DNA of 64,000 bases from Prochlorococcus sp. AG-449-G23. GTDB lineage: Bacteria; Cyanobacteriota; Cyanobacteriia; PCC-6307; Cyanobiaceae. The stretch is taken from contig QCQJ01000001.1 in the NCBI GenBank assembly GCA_003209585.1, positions 124,001-188,000 on the forward strand, read 5' to 3'. This document shows, in pieces, positions 11,499 through 21,651 of the stretch (positions are counted from its first letter, which is position 1; each line of letters opens with the position of its first letter). The notes under the pieces are model-generated. The model did no database searches, had not been told where the DNA came from, and was given only the letters and a program-made list of their open reading frames with translations. Position numbers and translations under genes: made by a program.

Positions 11499-12397
11499 AG
11501 AAATTCACAAATAAGCTTGTTTGTTTCCTCAGGTACTTCATCATGAGGACAATGACCAGCACCCTTAATAATATCAAGTCTTCTAATATTCTTGAATTTT
11601 TTCTTCCACTCTTTTGCTTCACTTAAAGATTCCCAAGGATCTTTTTCTCCCCAAATTAATTGAATTGGAGTATTAACAACATCGAAAAGGTCAGTAGCAA
11701 GATAGTCATCAAATAAATTAATAAAGCCACGAAATGCTTCTTTAGAGTTTTTCCTTTGAGAGGGTTGATATAATAATTCAATTAGTTCTTCATCGATATT
11801 TTTTCCTGATGGGTAGGCTTGTTCTAGTATTTTCTTTATAATTTTTGGATTAGCAGCTCTTGTAAAAAGTGTATTGCTAATTATTCTTTGTCTTACTAAC
11901 GTTTTTAATACTGGCCTTAAAAAATTCATCAAGATATCACTTTTTTTCAAGCGTTTATCATCCATAGTTCTTTGCGCACAATCAATCAAAATTACACCTT
12001 TACATTCATCTTTAAGAATTTCAGCAGCTTTTAATGCAATAACACCACCAATTGAGTTACCTACCAAGTAAACAGGAGATTTTATGACCTCTGAACAAAA
12101 TGTTGATATTTGATTACTCCATAAGTCAAATGAATATTTAATTGAATTTTCTTTATAAAGTTCGTAATCTAATAAAGCACTTGGCTGACTGCTTTCTCCA
12201 AATCCTAATAAGTCAATTGCATAGCATTTAAAAAAATTACCAAGAAAATCTTGATTATGTCTCCAATGTCTTTTTGATGCTCCAAATCCATGAACTAATA
12301 AGATAGTAATATTATTTTCGTCAATAGATTTTTTTGATATAGACCAAGAAATTTCCCAATTTTGCCATTTCCAAATTTTAGATTTATTTAAAGACAC
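11483..12397 (-). CDS. Alpha/beta-fold hydrolase, possible chlorophyll/pheophytin esterase-like
   Basis: This is a 304-residue alpha/beta hydrolase. The oxyanion region is LLVHGFGASKRHWRHN, the nucleophile elbow is GNSIGG (Ser), the acid is in IWGEKDPWE, and the catalytic His is in GAGHCPHDEVPEE. The GHCPHDE signature, as I recall it, is typical of the plant chloroplast and cyanobacterial group that includes pheophytin- and chlorophyll-dephytylating enzymes. A role in tetrapyrrole ester cleavage is therefore a guess. A paralogue lies at 39949-40848. No signal peptide is visible, so it is probably cytosolic. Confidence 0.82.
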   Translation of the reverse strand: MSLNKSKIWKWQNWEISWSISKKSIDENNITILLVHGFGASKRHWRHNQDFLGNFFKCYAIDLLGFGESSQPSALLDYELYKENSIKYSFDLWSNQISTFCSEVIKSPVYLVGNSIGGVIALKAAEILKDECKGVILIDCAQRTMDDKRLKKSDILMNFLRPVLKTLVRQRIISNTLFTRAANPKIIKKILEQAYPSGKNIDEELIELLYQPSQRKNSKEAFRGFINLFDDYLATDLFDVVNTPIQLIWGEKDPWESLSEAKEWKKKFKNIRRLDIIKGAGHCPHDEVPEETNKLICEFLQETK

Positions 12398-12486
12398 TTT
12401 AAAAAAGATATTAATTAAACTTTAATTCAAAAAAAAAATATTCGTTTTTGATTAATTATTCTTAGTTAAGAATTAAAGTTCTTTTT

Positions 12487-13485
12487 ATGAAAAAAAATAA
12501 GGTCATATGTATTGGAGAGGCTTTAATAGATAGGATTAGAAACAAGACAAATCAAGGATTTACAGATTTTTTGGGCGGGGCTCCGGCTAATGTTGCTTGT
12601 GCATTGAGTAAATTAAAAATAGATTCAATATTTATTGGATGTTTAGGAAATGATAATTTTGGAAAAAAATTTGTCTCGGAATTTAATGCATTGCAGGTTA
12701 ATTTAGATTTTTTGCAATTAGATAATGATTTATCTACACGTATAGTTAATGTAGATAGAGATCAATTTGGAGATCGTTTTTTTTCAGGATTTGAAGCAAG
12801 ATCTCATTCATGTTTTGCTGATGAAGCTCTTAATAAAAAATTAATTGAGAAAGAGCTTCCAAAGTTGGATGATTGTTTTTTAGAAACAAAATATTTGGTT
12901 ACAGGAACTAATTTATTATCATCTCCAATATCTTCAGAGACTATTTTTTTTCTTCTAGAGAAGGCCAATAAATTCAAAGTTAAAATAATTATTGATTTGA
13001 ATTGGAGAGAAGTATTTTGGGATTATTCAAATTTTTCATCAGAAATTAGTAAAACAGCGAGAGTTAATTTAATTAAAAAATTTTTAAATCATGCCCATGT
13101 TTTAAAACTAGCTAAAGAAGAAGCGACTTTGTTTTTTGAGCATGAAAATCCTTCGCTGATATCTCAACAGATGTCTAAAAGACCAGATGTAGTAATAACT
13201 GATGGGAAAAACCCTGTTTCATGGTTTATTAATGGATTGCAGGGAACCACAAAAACTCCTAATTCACAAAAAATTGTCGACACTACTGGTGCAGGAGATG
13301 CATTTCTCGCTGGCCTAATTTCAAAATTAATTTCTTCGGGTTACCCTTCCAACAAACTAGAGATAGAAGATTGTATTAAGTTCGCAAATGTTTGTGGATT
13401 ATTAACTTGTCTTGGTGAAGGTGCCATCGAGCAACAGCCAGATTATGAAAAAGTTAATAAATTTTTTGGATCTCTTATCTCATAG
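12487..13485 (+). CDS. PfkB-family carbohydrate kinase (fructokinase-like)
   Basis: This is a ribokinase-fold sugar kinase of 332 residues. It opens with VICIGEALIDRI and the sugar-binding FLGGAPANVACALSKL. The C-terminal family signature is VDTTGAGDAFLAGLISKL, where Asp is the catalytic base and GAGD forms the anion hole. Similarity to bacterial fructokinases is suggested by GEALID and the GGAPANVA motif, but the substrate cannot be set from sequence. The gene is divergent from the hydrolase gene, with about 90 bases between them. Its last 43 bases overlap the 3' end of tsaE on the other strand. Confidence 0.88.
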   Translation: MKKNKVICIGEALIDRIRNKTNQGFTDFLGGAPANVACALSKLKIDSIFIGCLGNDNFGKKFVSEFNALQVNLDFLQLDNDLSTRIVNVDRDQFGDRFFSGFEARSHSCFADEALNKKLIEKELPKLDDCFLETKYLVTGTNLLSSPISSETIFFLLEKANKFKVKIIIDLNWREVFWDYSNFSSEISKTARVNLIKKFLNHAHVLKLAKEEATLFFEHENPSLISQQMSKRPDVVITDGKNPVSWFINGLQGTTKTPNSQKIVDTTGAGDAFLAGLISKLISSGYPSNKLEIEDCIKFANVCGLLTCLGEGAIEQQPDYEKVNKFFGSLIS

Positions 13486-13880
13486 TGCCTTCCGCAATTT
13501 TTTGCGTAACTAATTTTTATTTTCCAGAAATTATCAATAAGTGGTTCTATTAATTCAGGCCATTCAATAACTAAAATAGCCTGAATTTGTTCTGCTTCTT
13601 GTTCTTCTGACAAAAAAAATTCTTTTGCTAAGGAAATATTTTCTATTCTGTATAAATCAAGGTGGACTAATGGAATCTTCCCGGAATTATAATGATGCGA
13701 TAACGCAAATGTAGGGCTTGTAATATCCTCAGAGATAGATAACCCTCTGGCAATGCCTTGAACAAATGAAGTTTTTCCTGCCCCAATTGGACCTTGTAAC
13801 AAAATAATTGATTGGGGATTTAATTTTTGTGCGAGTTTATCCCCTAAATCTAAAGTTTCTTTTAAATTCTCAACAAACAC
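13443..13880 (-). CDS. tsaE: tRNA t6A biosynthesis ATPase TsaE (YjeE)
   Basis: TsaE is the small ATPase that works with TsaB and TsaD to make threonylcarbamoyl-adenosine at position 37 of ANN-decoding tRNAs. The 145-residue protein has the P-loop LLQGPIGAGKTSFVQGIARGL at about residues 27-47. It also has the family motif SPTFALSHHY and the segment LVHLDLYRI, where the Asp and Tyr belong to the conserved HxDxYR motif. EWPELIE occurs toward the end. The ATG start gives a normal length. The 3' end overlaps the sugar kinase gene convergently by 43 bases. Confidence 0.92.
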   Translation of the reverse strand: MFVENLKETLDLGDKLAQKLNPQSIILLQGPIGAGKTSFVQGIARGLSISEDITSPTFALSHHYNSGKIPLVHLDLYRIENISLAKEFFLSEEQEAEQIQAILVIEWPELIEPLIDNFWKIKISYAKNCGRHYEIRDPKNLLTFS

Positions 13881-13930
13881 AAAATTAAGCGAAAATCATT
13901 TATAGTTTAAAGTATAAGAATATTTTTAAA

Positions 13931-15349
13931 ATGATTATTGCAAATTCAGTTAAAACCTCTATACCTAATTTCGTTATTTCTGATATGTCACTATCAGATT
14001 TTGGTCGCAAAGAAATTAAAATAGCCGAAACTGAAATGCCAGGATTAATGGCACTTAGAGATAAATATCAAATCGAAAAGCCTCTTAAAGGGGCAAAAAT
14101 AGCTGGAAGTTTACATATGACTATACAGACGGCAGTATTAATAGAAACTCTTGTTGATCTTGGTGCAGAAGTGAAATGGGCTTCATGCAATATTTTTTCA
14201 ACTCAAGATCATGCGGCTGCAGCTATTGCACATCAAGGTATCCCTGTATATGCCAAAAAAGGTGAAACTCTTGATGAATATTGGCAATATACCCACTACA
14301 TCCTTGATTGGGGGTTAGATTCACCAAATATGATTCTTGATGATGGTGGGGATGCAACTGGTTTATTGATACTAGGGAGTAAGGCAGAAAAAGATTTGTC
14401 TGTTTTAGATAATCCTAGTAATGAAGAAGAAATTGCTCTATTTAATTCTATTAAATCTAAGCTGAAAGTTGATAATAATTTTTATTCTAGAATTAAGGGC
14501 AATATTATTGGTGTTACTGAGGAAACTACAACTGGAGTTGCAAGACTTTACCAACTTCAAAAGCAAAATGCTTTACCTTTTCCTGCTATTAACGTTAACG
14601 ATTCAGTAACTAAAAGCAAATTTGATAATTTATATGGTTGCCGAGAATCTTTAGTCGATAGCATAAAGCGTGCAACTGATGTGATGATTGCAGGTAAGGT
14701 TGCTTTAGTAATGGGTTTTGGTGATGTTGGAAAAGGGTCAGCACAATCATTAAGAGGACTTGGTGCAATTGTAAAAGTAGCTGAAGTTGATCCAATTTGT
14801 GCTCTTCAAGCATCAATGGAAGGTTTTAGTGTTGTTAGGCTAGAAGATGTTGTTGAGGATATAGATATCTTTGTCACAGCAACTGGTAATTATCAGGTAA
14901 TAACACATGAAAATCTTGTTAAAATGAAGAATGAATCCATAGTCTGTAATATTGGACATTTCGATAACGAAATTGATGTGGCTTCATTAAAAAATTATCA
15001 GTGGGAAAATATTAAGCCGCAAGTTGATCATATAACTTTACCGAGTGGAAACAAAATTATTCTTTTAGCTGAAGGTAGATTAGTCAACTTAGGCTGTGCC
15101 ACAGGACATCCAAGCTTTGTTATGAGTAATTCTTTTACGAATCAAGTACTAGCTCAAATTGAACTTTTCAATAAGTCAGAGCAATACGAAAAAGAGGTTT
15201 ATGTTTTGCCAAAACATTTAGATGAAATGGTAGCTAGATTGCATTTAGATAAAATAGGTGCAAAATTAACAAAGTTAACCAAAGAACAGGCTGATTATAT
15301 TAATGTTTCTGTGGATGGACCTTATAAACCAGAACTTTATAGATATTAA
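13931..15349 (+). CDS. ahcY: Adenosylhomocysteinase (S-adenosylhomocysteine hydrolase)
   Basis: This enzyme splits S-adenosylhomocysteine into adenosine and homocysteine and so relieves product inhibition of methyltransferases. The 472-residue protein shows [29 protein letters not shown], the substrate site [25 protein letters not shown], the NAD-binding [15 protein letters not shown] and the C-terminal tail [11 protein letters not shown]. That tail carries the conserved Lys-Tyr that reaches into the partner subunit. The family is a tetramer with bound NAD+. The promoter must lie in the 50 bases shared with divergent tsaE. The dedA-type gene follows directly. Confidence 0.97.
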   Translation: MIIANSVKTSIPNFVISDMSLSDFGRKEIKIAETEMPGLMALRDKYQIEKPLKGAKIAGSLHMTIQTAVLIETLVDLGAEVKWASCNIFSTQDHAAAAIAHQGIPVYAKKGETLDEYWQYTHYILDWGLDSPNMILDDGGDATGLLILGSKAEKDLSVLDNPSNEEEIALFNSIKSKLKVDNNFYSRIKGNIIGVTEETTTGVARLYQLQKQNALPFPAINVNDSVTKSKFDNLYGCRESLVDSIKRATDVMIAGKVALVMGFGDVGKGSAQSLRGLGAIVKVAEVDPICALQASMEGFSVVRLEDVVEDIDIFVTATGNYQVITHENLVKMKNESIVCNIGHFDNEIDVASLKNYQWENIKPQVDHITLPSGNKIILLAEGRLVNLGCATGHPSFVMSNSFTNQVLAQIELFNKSEQYEKEVYVLPKHLDEMVARLHLDKIGAKLTKLTKEQADYINVSVDGPYKPELYRY

Positions 15350-15351
15350 GT

Positions 15352-16011
15352 TTGGATTTAATTTTTTTAAATTTTCTTACTTCAATTCCTGAATATATTA
15401 GTCTGGCTGTAGAGAAGAATTCAATAATCGCATACCTTACTATTTGTTTGGCTATGTTTTTGGAAAATATAATACCTCCAATTCCTTCGGAAATAATAAT
15501 GCCATTGGGAGGGTTTTTCGTTTATCAACAAAAATTAAATTTTTATATTTTAGTTTTTTGGGGATTATTTGGAACGATCTTAGGATCACTGCCTTGGTAT
15601 TACTTAGGTAGATTAGTAAATGAAAAAAGAATTTCAAATTTTTTAGATAAAAGAGGCAAATATCTTGGAATTTCTTCTAATGACTTAAATAAAAGTAAAA
15701 GATGGTTTCAGAAATATGGGGTTTCTTTGATTTTTTGGGGCCGATTAGTACCTGGTGTAAGAACTTTAATTTCAGTTCCTGCTGGCATAGAACTTATGCC
15801 ATTAAGAAAATTTTTGATTTGGACTACATTTGGTAGCTTGATATGGGTAGCACTTCTCACTTATGCAGGTTATTTATTTGGTGAAAATTATCCAATAATT
15901 GAAACTTATTTAGATCAAATCAAGTATGTTATCAAACCAATTTTAATTTTAATTTTCTTATATTTTCTTATAAAACTAATCATTAGATTCTTAAAAAAAA
16001 ATAGAGCTTAG
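15352..16011 (+). CDS. DedA-family membrane protein
   Basis: This is a 219-residue integral membrane protein of the DedA (SNARE-associated/VTT) family. These proteins are implicated in polyprenyl- or phospholipid flipping and in membrane homeostasis. Family features are LENIIPPIPSEIIMPLGGFF near residue 40 and the motif FWGRLVPGVRTLISVPAG, with the conserved Gly-Arg and Pro-Gly-x-Arg. The start is a TTG 2 bases after the ahcY stop, since no ATG fits. This indicates translational coupling with ahcY. The stop overlaps the convergent ssb stop by 4 bases. Confidence 0.88.
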   Translation: MDLIFLNFLTSIPEYISLAVEKNSIIAYLTICLAMFLENIIPPIPSEIIMPLGGFFVYQQKLNFYILVFWGLFGTILGSLPWYYLGRLVNEKRISNFLDKRGKYLGISSNDLNKSKRWFQKYGVSLIFWGRLVPGVRTLISVPAGIELMPLRKFLIWTTFGSLIWVALLTYAGYLFGENYPIIETYLDQIKYVIKPILILIFLYFLIKLIIRFLKKNRA

Positions 16012-16379
16012 AAAGGGATTTCACTAGAGTTACTATTGCTAGAATATTGGTTATTTTCAGATTCCCTTCGGGAGCTTAGTAAGTTTAATCTATCTACTCT
16101 AACAACTGGTTTGTATCTATCTTCCCCAGTATTTTTATCCTTCCAACTATCAATTTTAAAGCTTCCTGTAATTCCAATTAAAGACCCTTTTTTTACGTAA
16201 TCTGCTGCTATTTGTGCTTGTTTGCCCCATATTTCTAAATTAAACCAGTCTGGCTCTTCATCTCTGCTTCTTCTATTCACTGCAAGGGTGAAATTAGCTA
16301 CGATACTGCCAGATTCAAAGTATCTGACATCTGGTTCTCTTCCAGCTCTGCCAACTAGGTTGATAGTGTTAATTTCCAT
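16008..16379 (-). CDS. ssb: Single-stranded DNA-binding protein
   Basis: This is an OB-fold protein that coats single-stranded DNA in replication and repair. It has 123 residues, starting MEINTINLVGRAGREPDVRYFESG, a standard SSB beginning. ANFTLAVNRRSRDEEPDWFNLEIWGK and GSLIGITGSFKIDSWKDKNTGEDR complete the core by about residue 100. The short tail is Ser/Asn-rich and ends SSEIPF, a weakly acidic version of the C-terminal tip that binds partner proteins. The protein is shorter than E. coli SSB because the linker is reduced. Confidence 0.94.
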   Translation of the reverse strand: MEINTINLVGRAGREPDVRYFESGSIVANFTLAVNRRSRDEEPDWFNLEIWGKQAQIAADYVKKGSLIGITGSFKIDSWKDKNTGEDRYKPVVRVDRLNLLSSRRESENNQYSSNSNSSEIPF

Positions 16380-16512
16380 AAATATTTTTTTTTTATACTA
16401 CTCATATTTCTCGGTTTTGCTCAAAGTTTTGCGTGCTATTCATAACTAAACGCAAGGAATTCTGAGAGGTTAACAAAAAATAGATATATTATTTATAAAA
16501 AGAATTCTTATT

Positions 16513-17565
16513 GTGATTTTTAACAGATTTAAATTTTCTAGAGATATTGGCATAGATTTAGGAACTGCCAATACTCTCATACATGTATCAGGTAAAGGTG
16601 TTGTTTTACAGGAGCCTTCAGTGGTAGCGATGGATTTAGAAGAGGGGATTCCATTGGCTGTTGGTAAAGAAGCAAAGTTAATGCTTGGAAGGACCCCTGG
16701 CAATATAAGAGCTGTAAGACCACTAAGAGATGGGGTGATCGCAGATTTTGATGCGGCAGAACAAATGATAAAAACATTTATTCAAAAATGTAACGAAGGT
16801 AAGGGTATAATAGCCCCAAGAATAGTGATTGGTATTCCAAGTGGAGTTACCAGTGTTGAGCGAAGAGCCGTAAGAGAGGCTGGATTAGCCGGAGCTAGAG
16901 AAGTTCACTTAATTGATGAACCTGTTGCAGCAGCAATAGGTGCATCATTACCAGTAACTGAGCCAATTGGAACCATGATTGTTGATATAGGTGGGGGCAC
17001 TACTGAGGTTGCAGTATTAAGTTTGGGTGGAACTGTATTGAGTGAATCTGTTCGAATAGCAGGCGACGAAATAAATGAGTCAATTGCACTTTATTTAAAA
17101 AAAGTTCACAATTTAGTCGTTGGAGAAAGAACTGCAGAAGATATCAAAATCAAAATTGGATCTGCATTTCCAGATGATGATTTTGATAAAACTACTTTAG
17201 AGGTGAGAGGTTTACATCTTTTATCTGGTCTACCTAGGTCTGTCACTTTGACATCAGGAGAAATCAGAGAAGCAATGGCTGAAACATTAACCAAAATTGT
17301 TGAAGCTGTCAAAAGAACTTTAGAACGAACTCCCCCCGAACTTGCTGCTGATATTGTTGACAGGGGGATTATGCTTGCAGGAGGTGGAGCTTTAGTAAGA
17401 GGAATTAATGATTTATTGAGCGATGAAACTGGAATTTTTACACACATAGCAGAAAACCCACTGCTTTGCGTAGTTAATGGTTGTGGAGAGGTTTTGGACG
17501 ATTTTAAAAAACTGAAAAGAGTTGTTGACACACCAGACTTTATAAGAAATGCGATAAGAGATTAA
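16513..17565 (+). CDS. mreB: Rod shape-determining protein MreB
   Basis: MreB is a bacterial actin homologue that guides lateral wall synthesis. The 350-residue protein has the actin-family phosphate-1 motif [13 protein letters not shown], phosphate-2 motif [16 protein letters not shown] and adenosine motif [15 protein letters not shown]. It also has [16 protein letters not shown] and [12 protein letters not shown], both typical of MreB. The start is a GTG at 16513. The upstream 130 bases, shared with divergent ssb, include TATATTAT near 16486, a possible -10 box. The gene heads an mreB-mreC-mreD run with a 4-base gap to mreC. RodA, its usual partner, is at 57206. Confidence 0.97.
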   Translation: MIFNRFKFSRDIGIDLGTANTLIHVSGKGVVLQEPSVVAMDLEEGIPLAVGKEAKLMLGRTPGNIRAVRPLRDGVIADFDAAEQMIKTFIQKCNEGKGIIAPRIVIGIPSGVTSVERRAVREAGLAGAREVHLIDEPVAAAIGASLPVTEPIGTMIVDIGGGTTEVAVLSLGGTVLSESVRIAGDEINESIALYLKKVHNLVVGERTAEDIKIKIGSAFPDDDFDKTTLEVRGLHLLSGLPRSVTLTSGEIREAMAETLTKIVEAVKRTLERTPPELAADIVDRGIMLAGGGALVRGINDLLSDETGIFTHIAENPLLCVVNGCGEVLDDFKKLKRVVDTPDFIRNAIRD

Positions 17566-17569
17566 TATT

Positions 17570-18319
17570 ATGTTAGATATCCGACGAATTTCTACTAGTC
17601 GTTGGTGGCATAAAAAGAAAAGTTGGGTTTTTTTTGGAATTTTTATATTTTTAGTTTTTGTAAGGATATCCAAGGGATCTTTTTATAAGGATTTTTATTA
17701 TTTCATTTCAAAGCCTTTTTGGCCTGGTCAATTTCAAAAAGAAGTTCTTCTTAAGAGCATAGAACAAGAATCTTTAATAAAATTAAATCTTCTCAAAAAG
17801 GATAATATAAGGTTGCGGGAAATCTTATCTCTTCAAGAATCATATAATAATGATAATATTTCAGCTGCAGTTATTTCCAGAAAAACAGGTAGTTGGTGGA
17901 GACAAATAATATTAAACAAAGGTTCAAAAGATGGTGTTGAAATTGGTAGTGTGGTTATTGGGCCTGGTGGATTATTAGGAAGAGTAAACAATACTTCTTT
18001 ATTAACTTCTTCTGTGACTTTAATAACCTCTCCAGAAAGTAAGTTAGGCGTTTGGGTGGATAGAATTCAATTAAATGGTTTAATGGTCGGTTTAGGAGAT
18101 GATTATCCTGGCTTAATACTTTATTCAAAAGATGCTGATATTAAAGTTGGAGATTTTGTATCATCTTCTCCAGCAAGTACTTTATTGCCTCCAAATATCC
18201 CTATTGGTATTGTCCAATCTATAGATGAGCCGTTGAAATCAAAAAAAACGGCAAAAATATCACTTTTAGCAAAACCTCATGTAATTGATTGGGTGCAAAT
18301 TTTGAAAGTAAATATTTAA
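17570..18319 (+). CDS. mreC: Rod shape-determining protein MreC
   Basis: MreC links the cytosolic MreB filament to periplasmic wall enzymes. The 249-residue protein has a basic cytosolic start (STSRWWHKKKS), one membrane helix (about residues 20-37), a coiled-coil stretch (about 60-95, ENLLKKDNIRLREILSLQ-like) and two beta-barrel domains with GSKDGVEIGSVVIGPGGLLGRV and LLPPNIPIGIVQSI. The length is on the short side for the family, as is common in Prochlorococcus. It lies between mreB and mreD with minimal spacing. Confidence 0.92.
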   Translation: MLDIRRISTSRWWHKKKSWVFFGIFIFLVFVRISKGSFYKDFYYFISKPFWPGQFQKEVLLKSIEQESLIKLNLLKKDNIRLREILSLQESYNNDNISAAVISRKTGSWWRQIILNKGSKDGVEIGSVVIGPGGLLGRVNNTSLLTSSVTLITSPESKLGVWVDRIQLNGLMVGLGDDYPGLILYSKDADIKVGDFVSSSPASTLLPPNIPIGIVQSIDEPLKSKKTAKISLLAKPHVIDWVQILKVNI

Positions 18320-18840
18320 TGAATAAATTTTTCATAAAAAAATCATCCATAATATGCTTTATTTTTATCCCTATTATTTTTTTGTGGCACCCTAATTGGC
18401 TTGGATTTTTAGGTATTCAGCCATATTGGCCTTTATTTTGGTTATTGCCTTGGTCAATGATTAATGGATCAATAAATGGACTAATATTTGGTTTATTTTT
18501 AGGTTTAATATTAGATTCTGTAACTTTAGATAGTAATTTTACTCAAATACCAGGATTAATTATATGCGGAATTTTGTTTGGGAGAATTAAATTACATAGT
18601 GATATTTTGGTAGGACATTTTAGATATGGTTTAATTTGTTCTTTTGGAAGTTTTTTATGTGGGACTCTTTATTTTTTACAAATTTTGTTTAGAAATTTTT
18701 CGGATAGTACTTTTTTACTTTTTCTACCCAGTTTTAAAAATATTTTAGCTGAAGTTTTTCTGACAGGTTTTTTTGCTCCTTTTATTTGCTCTCAACTTTT
18801 AAGAATGTTTAAATTTTCAAGGAGAAAATTACATTCATAG
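18319..18840 (+). CDS. mreD: Rod shape-determining protein MreD
   Basis: MreD is a polytopic membrane partner of MreC. From the ATG at 18319, whose A is the last base of the mreC TAA, it has 173 residues. An upstream GTG at 18289 would lie inside mreC and is less likely. There are about five hydrophobic segments, with WPLFWLLPWSMINGSINGL and GLFLGLILDSVTLDS, the latter matching the conserved GLxxGLxxD region of MreD. Identification rests on this motif, topology and position. Confidence 0.85.
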   Translation: MNKFFIKKSSIICFIFIPIIFLWHPNWLGFLGIQPYWPLFWLLPWSMINGSINGLIFGLFLGLILDSVTLDSNFTQIPGLIICGILFGRIKLHSDILVGHFRYGLICSFGSFLCGTLYFLQILFRNFSDSTFLLFLPSFKNILAEVFLTGFFAPFICSQLLRMFKFSRRKLHS

Positions 18841-19015
18841 ATTTTGCAAATAAGTAAAAATTGTTTGAAAAAATTCATATCCTAAAATTATTTAACATTT
18901 TTTAAATCTAAGGAATATCTCTTTGAGGGTTCGTAATGTTATATTTTTAATTGTTAGAATAAAAGTTCATTGCAATAATTCTTTGCTTTGAAATATTGAG
19001 AAATCTTTTTTAACT

Positions 19016-19762
19016 ATGTCTAAAGCAAGAATTTTAGTTGTTGATGATGAACCAGCAGTTTTGAAGGTATTAGTTACAAGGCTTCAACTTGCAGGATATC
19101 AAGTCTATTCAGCTACTAATGGCGAAGAAGCTCTTGAGTCTTTTCATAGGGATTCTCCAGACTTGATAGTTCTTGATGTGATGCTTCCAAAAATGGACGG
19201 ATTTGCTGTTTGCAGAAGAATTAGAGCTGAATCAGTAGTACCAATAATATTCTTAACCGCTTTAGAGGCTATTTCAGAGAGAGTTGCAGGCTTAGATTTA
19301 GGGGCTGATGATTATTTATCTAAACCATTTAGCCCAAAGGAGTTAGAGGCCAGGATAGCTACTATTCTTAGAAGAATGGGACCTACTGTGTCGGTTACTG
19401 AAACTAAAGAGGTCCCATCGGGCAAAGGAGTTATGAAATTTGGAAGTTTAGTTGTTGATACTAATCGTAGACAAGTTTCAAGAGCAGGTGAGAGAATCAG
19501 CTTAACTTACACTGAATTTAGCCTCTTAGAATTATTATTTGACGAGCCTGGTAAAGTTGTTCCGCGAGCAGAAATTTTGGAACAGTTATGGGGTTATCCT
19601 CCTCGAAGAGCTGCAGATTTAAGAGTAGTTGATGTATATGTAGCGAGACTAAGAGGTAAATTAGAACCAGATCCAAGAAATCCAGAATTAATATTAACTG
19701 TTAGAGGAATAGGTTACGCATCTCAGAGAGTTGGAGAAACAGCAACTTCTTTGGCAAGTTGA
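19016..19762 (+). CDS. rpaB: OmpR-family response regulator RpaB (Ycf27)
   Basis: RpaB is the essential cyanobacterial response regulator that binds HLR1 elements and tunes photosystem and high-light genes. The 248-residue protein has a receiver domain with ILVVDDEPAVLKVL, the phosphoacceptor Asp in LIVLDVMLPKMDGF (about residue 55) and the Lys of DYLSKPFSPKELEARI. A winged helix follows, with LTYTEFSLLELLFDEPG and RVVDVYVARLRGKLEPDPRNPELILTVRG. PFSPKELEARI and PRNPELILT favour RpaB over RpaA. The cognate kinase, NblS, is not in this window. The 175 bases before it hold no other gene that I can see. Confidence 0.9.
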   Translation: MSKARILVVDDEPAVLKVLVTRLQLAGYQVYSATNGEEALESFHRDSPDLIVLDVMLPKMDGFAVCRRIRAESVVPIIFLTALEAISERVAGLDLGADDYLSKPFSPKELEARIATILRRMGPTVSVTETKEVPSGKGVMKFGSLVVDTNRRQVSRAGERISLTYTEFSLLELLFDEPGKVVPRAEILEQLWGYPPRRAADLRVVDVYVARLRGKLEPDPRNPELILTVRGIGYASQRVGETATSLAS

Positions 19763-19812
19763 ACCATTGTCTGATAATTTTATTAAATAAAACAAATATA
19801 TTAAAATAAATT

Positions 19813-21351
19813 TTGTCTGAAATAAGAGAAGCACGCTTACAAAAAGCTAAATCACTCATTAGTAAAGGATTTGCTTCTTATGCAAAGAGTTTCAGAGTTT
19901 CACATACTACAGAATTTCTTATTCAAAAATTTGATTATTTAGAAAATGGTCAAGAGGAAGATTTCAGTGTTTCTATCGCCGGTAGAGTAATGGCTAAAAG
20001 GGTAATGGGTAAAATTGCCTTTTTCACAATAAGCGATCAAGAAGGTCAGATTCAGCTTTATCTTGATCAAAAGATTATAAATTTAAATTTAGAAAACCAA
20101 AAATTACTTTCTTTTGAAGATATGAAGGAAATAGTAGATCTTGGTGATTGGATAGGCGTCTACGGAACTATAAAAAAAACTAATAGAGGTGAGCTTTCAA
20201 TTAAAGTAGAAAAATGGGAAATGTTATCCAAATCATTACAGCCTTTACCTGATAAATGGCATGGATTAACTGATATTGAAAAAAGATATAGACAACGTTA
20301 TTTAGATTTAATAGTTAATCCTCAATCTAAAAGTGTATTTAAAACAAGAGCAAAATGTATAAGTTTTATAAGAAAATGGTTAGATAATAGAAATTTTTTA
20401 GAAATAGAGACTCCAATTCTCCAATCTGAAGCTGGTGGTGCTGAAGCAAGACCATTTATTACTCATCACAATACATTAGATATTCCTTTGTATCTAAGGA
20501 TAGCTACAGAATTACATTTAAAAAGAATGGTTGTTGGAGGATTTGAAAAAGTTTATGAATTGGGGAGAATCTTCCGTAATGAGGGGATAAGTACAAAACA
20601 TAATCCAGAATTTACTTCAGTTGAAATTTATCAAGCTTTTTCTGACTATGTCGATATGATGAATTTAACAGAAGAACTTATTAGAGATATCGTAATTGAT
20701 ACGCTTGGGTCTTTAGTTATAACTTATCAAAATAATGAAATTGATTTTTCTAAACCTTGGTTAAGAATATCCATGAAAGATGTTGTCAAAAAATATACGG
20801 GGCTTGATTTTGATTCTTTCAGGGGCGACTTTCAAGCAGCAAAACAAGCCGTTAAAAGTATAAATATTGAATTATCTCAAAAAGTTAATACTATGGGAAG
20901 ACTTTTAAATGAGGTCTTTGAGCAAAAAGTAGAGTCAAAACTTATAGAACCTACTTTTGTAATCGATTATCCTGTTGAAATTTCTCCTTTAGCTAGGCCT
21001 CATTGTGATAATAAAGAAATGGTTCAGAGATTTGAATTATTCATTGTTGGTCGAGAGCTCGCAAATGCTTTTAGTGAGTTAATAGATCCGGTAGATCAAA
21101 GAGAAAGAATGCAATTACAGCAATCTCTTAGGGATGAAGGAGATTATGAGGCTCATTGTATAGATGAAGATTTCTTAAATGCTTTAGAGATTGGCATGCC
21201 TCCTACTGGAGGATTAGGCATAGGGATTGATAGACTTATTATGTTAATTACAAATAGTCCATCAATCAGAGATGTAATCCCTTTCCCATTGTTAAAACCA
21301 GAAATAACTTCCAATAAAAATGAAAAATTACCCTTGAATGAAGTAAAATAA
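19813..21351 (+). CDS. lysS: Lysyl-tRNA synthetase, class II
   Basis: This enzyme charges tRNA-Lys. The 512-residue protein starts with a TTG at 19813, since no ATG lies upstream of [14 protein letters not shown]. An OB-fold anticodon-binding domain (about 55-165, [21 protein letters not shown]) is followed by the class II core. Motif 1 lies around [17 protein letters not shown], motif 2 around [20 protein letters not shown] and motif 3 around [12 protein letters not shown]. The mix fits LysRS rather than AspRS or AsnRS. It lies 50 bases after rpaB. The C-terminus has a short polar tail. Confidence 0.96.
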   Translation: MSEIREARLQKAKSLISKGFASYAKSFRVSHTTEFLIQKFDYLENGQEEDFSVSIAGRVMAKRVMGKIAFFTISDQEGQIQLYLDQKIINLNLENQKLLSFEDMKEIVDLGDWIGVYGTIKKTNRGELSIKVEKWEMLSKSLQPLPDKWHGLTDIEKRYRQRYLDLIVNPQSKSVFKTRAKCISFIRKWLDNRNFLEIETPILQSEAGGAEARPFITHHNTLDIPLYLRIATELHLKRMVVGGFEKVYELGRIFRNEGISTKHNPEFTSVEIYQAFSDYVDMMNLTEELIRDIVIDTLGSLVITYQNNEIDFSKPWLRISMKDVVKKYTGLDFDSFRGDFQAAKQAVKSINIELSQKVNTMGRLLNEVFEQKVESKLIEPTFVIDYPVEISPLARPHCDNKEMVQRFELFIVGRELANAFSELIDPVDQRERMQLQQSLRDEGDYEAHCIDEDFLNALEIGMPPTGGLGIGIDRLIMLITNSPSIRDVIPFPLLKPEITSNKNEKLPLNEVK

Positions 21352-21379
21352 ATAAATTATTCCAATACGAAATTTTGAA

Positions 21380-21628
21380 ATGAGTGGTGAACGTGTTGGT
21401 TTCCGTTTCAAACATGCGGATGCAGTAGTAAAAAGAAATCCTCAAGGCCGATCAAGAAGAGGATGGGTTATTGAACCAGTAGAGCAAACTACAAGTAGGG
21501 GTACAAAGATGCCTGCGTACAAAATTCGCTGGAGAGATAGTGAGAGGCCTGAAACTGTTTTACAACATATGTTAATTGCAGATCCAGATCCTTCCCCACC
21601 TCCAAGTTCAGTGAGTTTAGATTCATAG
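21380..21628 (+). CDS. Small conserved cyanobacterial protein, function unknown
   Basis: This 82-residue protein lies 28 bases after lysS and opens MSGERVGFRFKHADAVVKR. A basic stretch (NPQGRSRRGW) and alternating beta-type segments (VIEPVEQ, AYKIRWRD, TVLQHMLIA) suggest a small SH3/KOW-like barrel that may bind nucleic acid. The tail is Pro/Ser-rich. I do not recognise a named family. Co-direction with lysS is the only context; smpB converges on it. Confidence 0.7.
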   Translation: MSGERVGFRFKHADAVVKRNPQGRSRRGWVIEPVEQTTSRGTKMPAYKIRWRDSERPETVLQHMLIADPDPSPPPSSVSLDS

Positions 21629-21651
21629 TTTCAATAAGTCTGCAAAATATT

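Noticed and set aside
17106..17531. 141-codon open frame antisense to mreB
   Set aside because: It is a Ser/Thr/Pro-rich shadow of the mreB coding strand.
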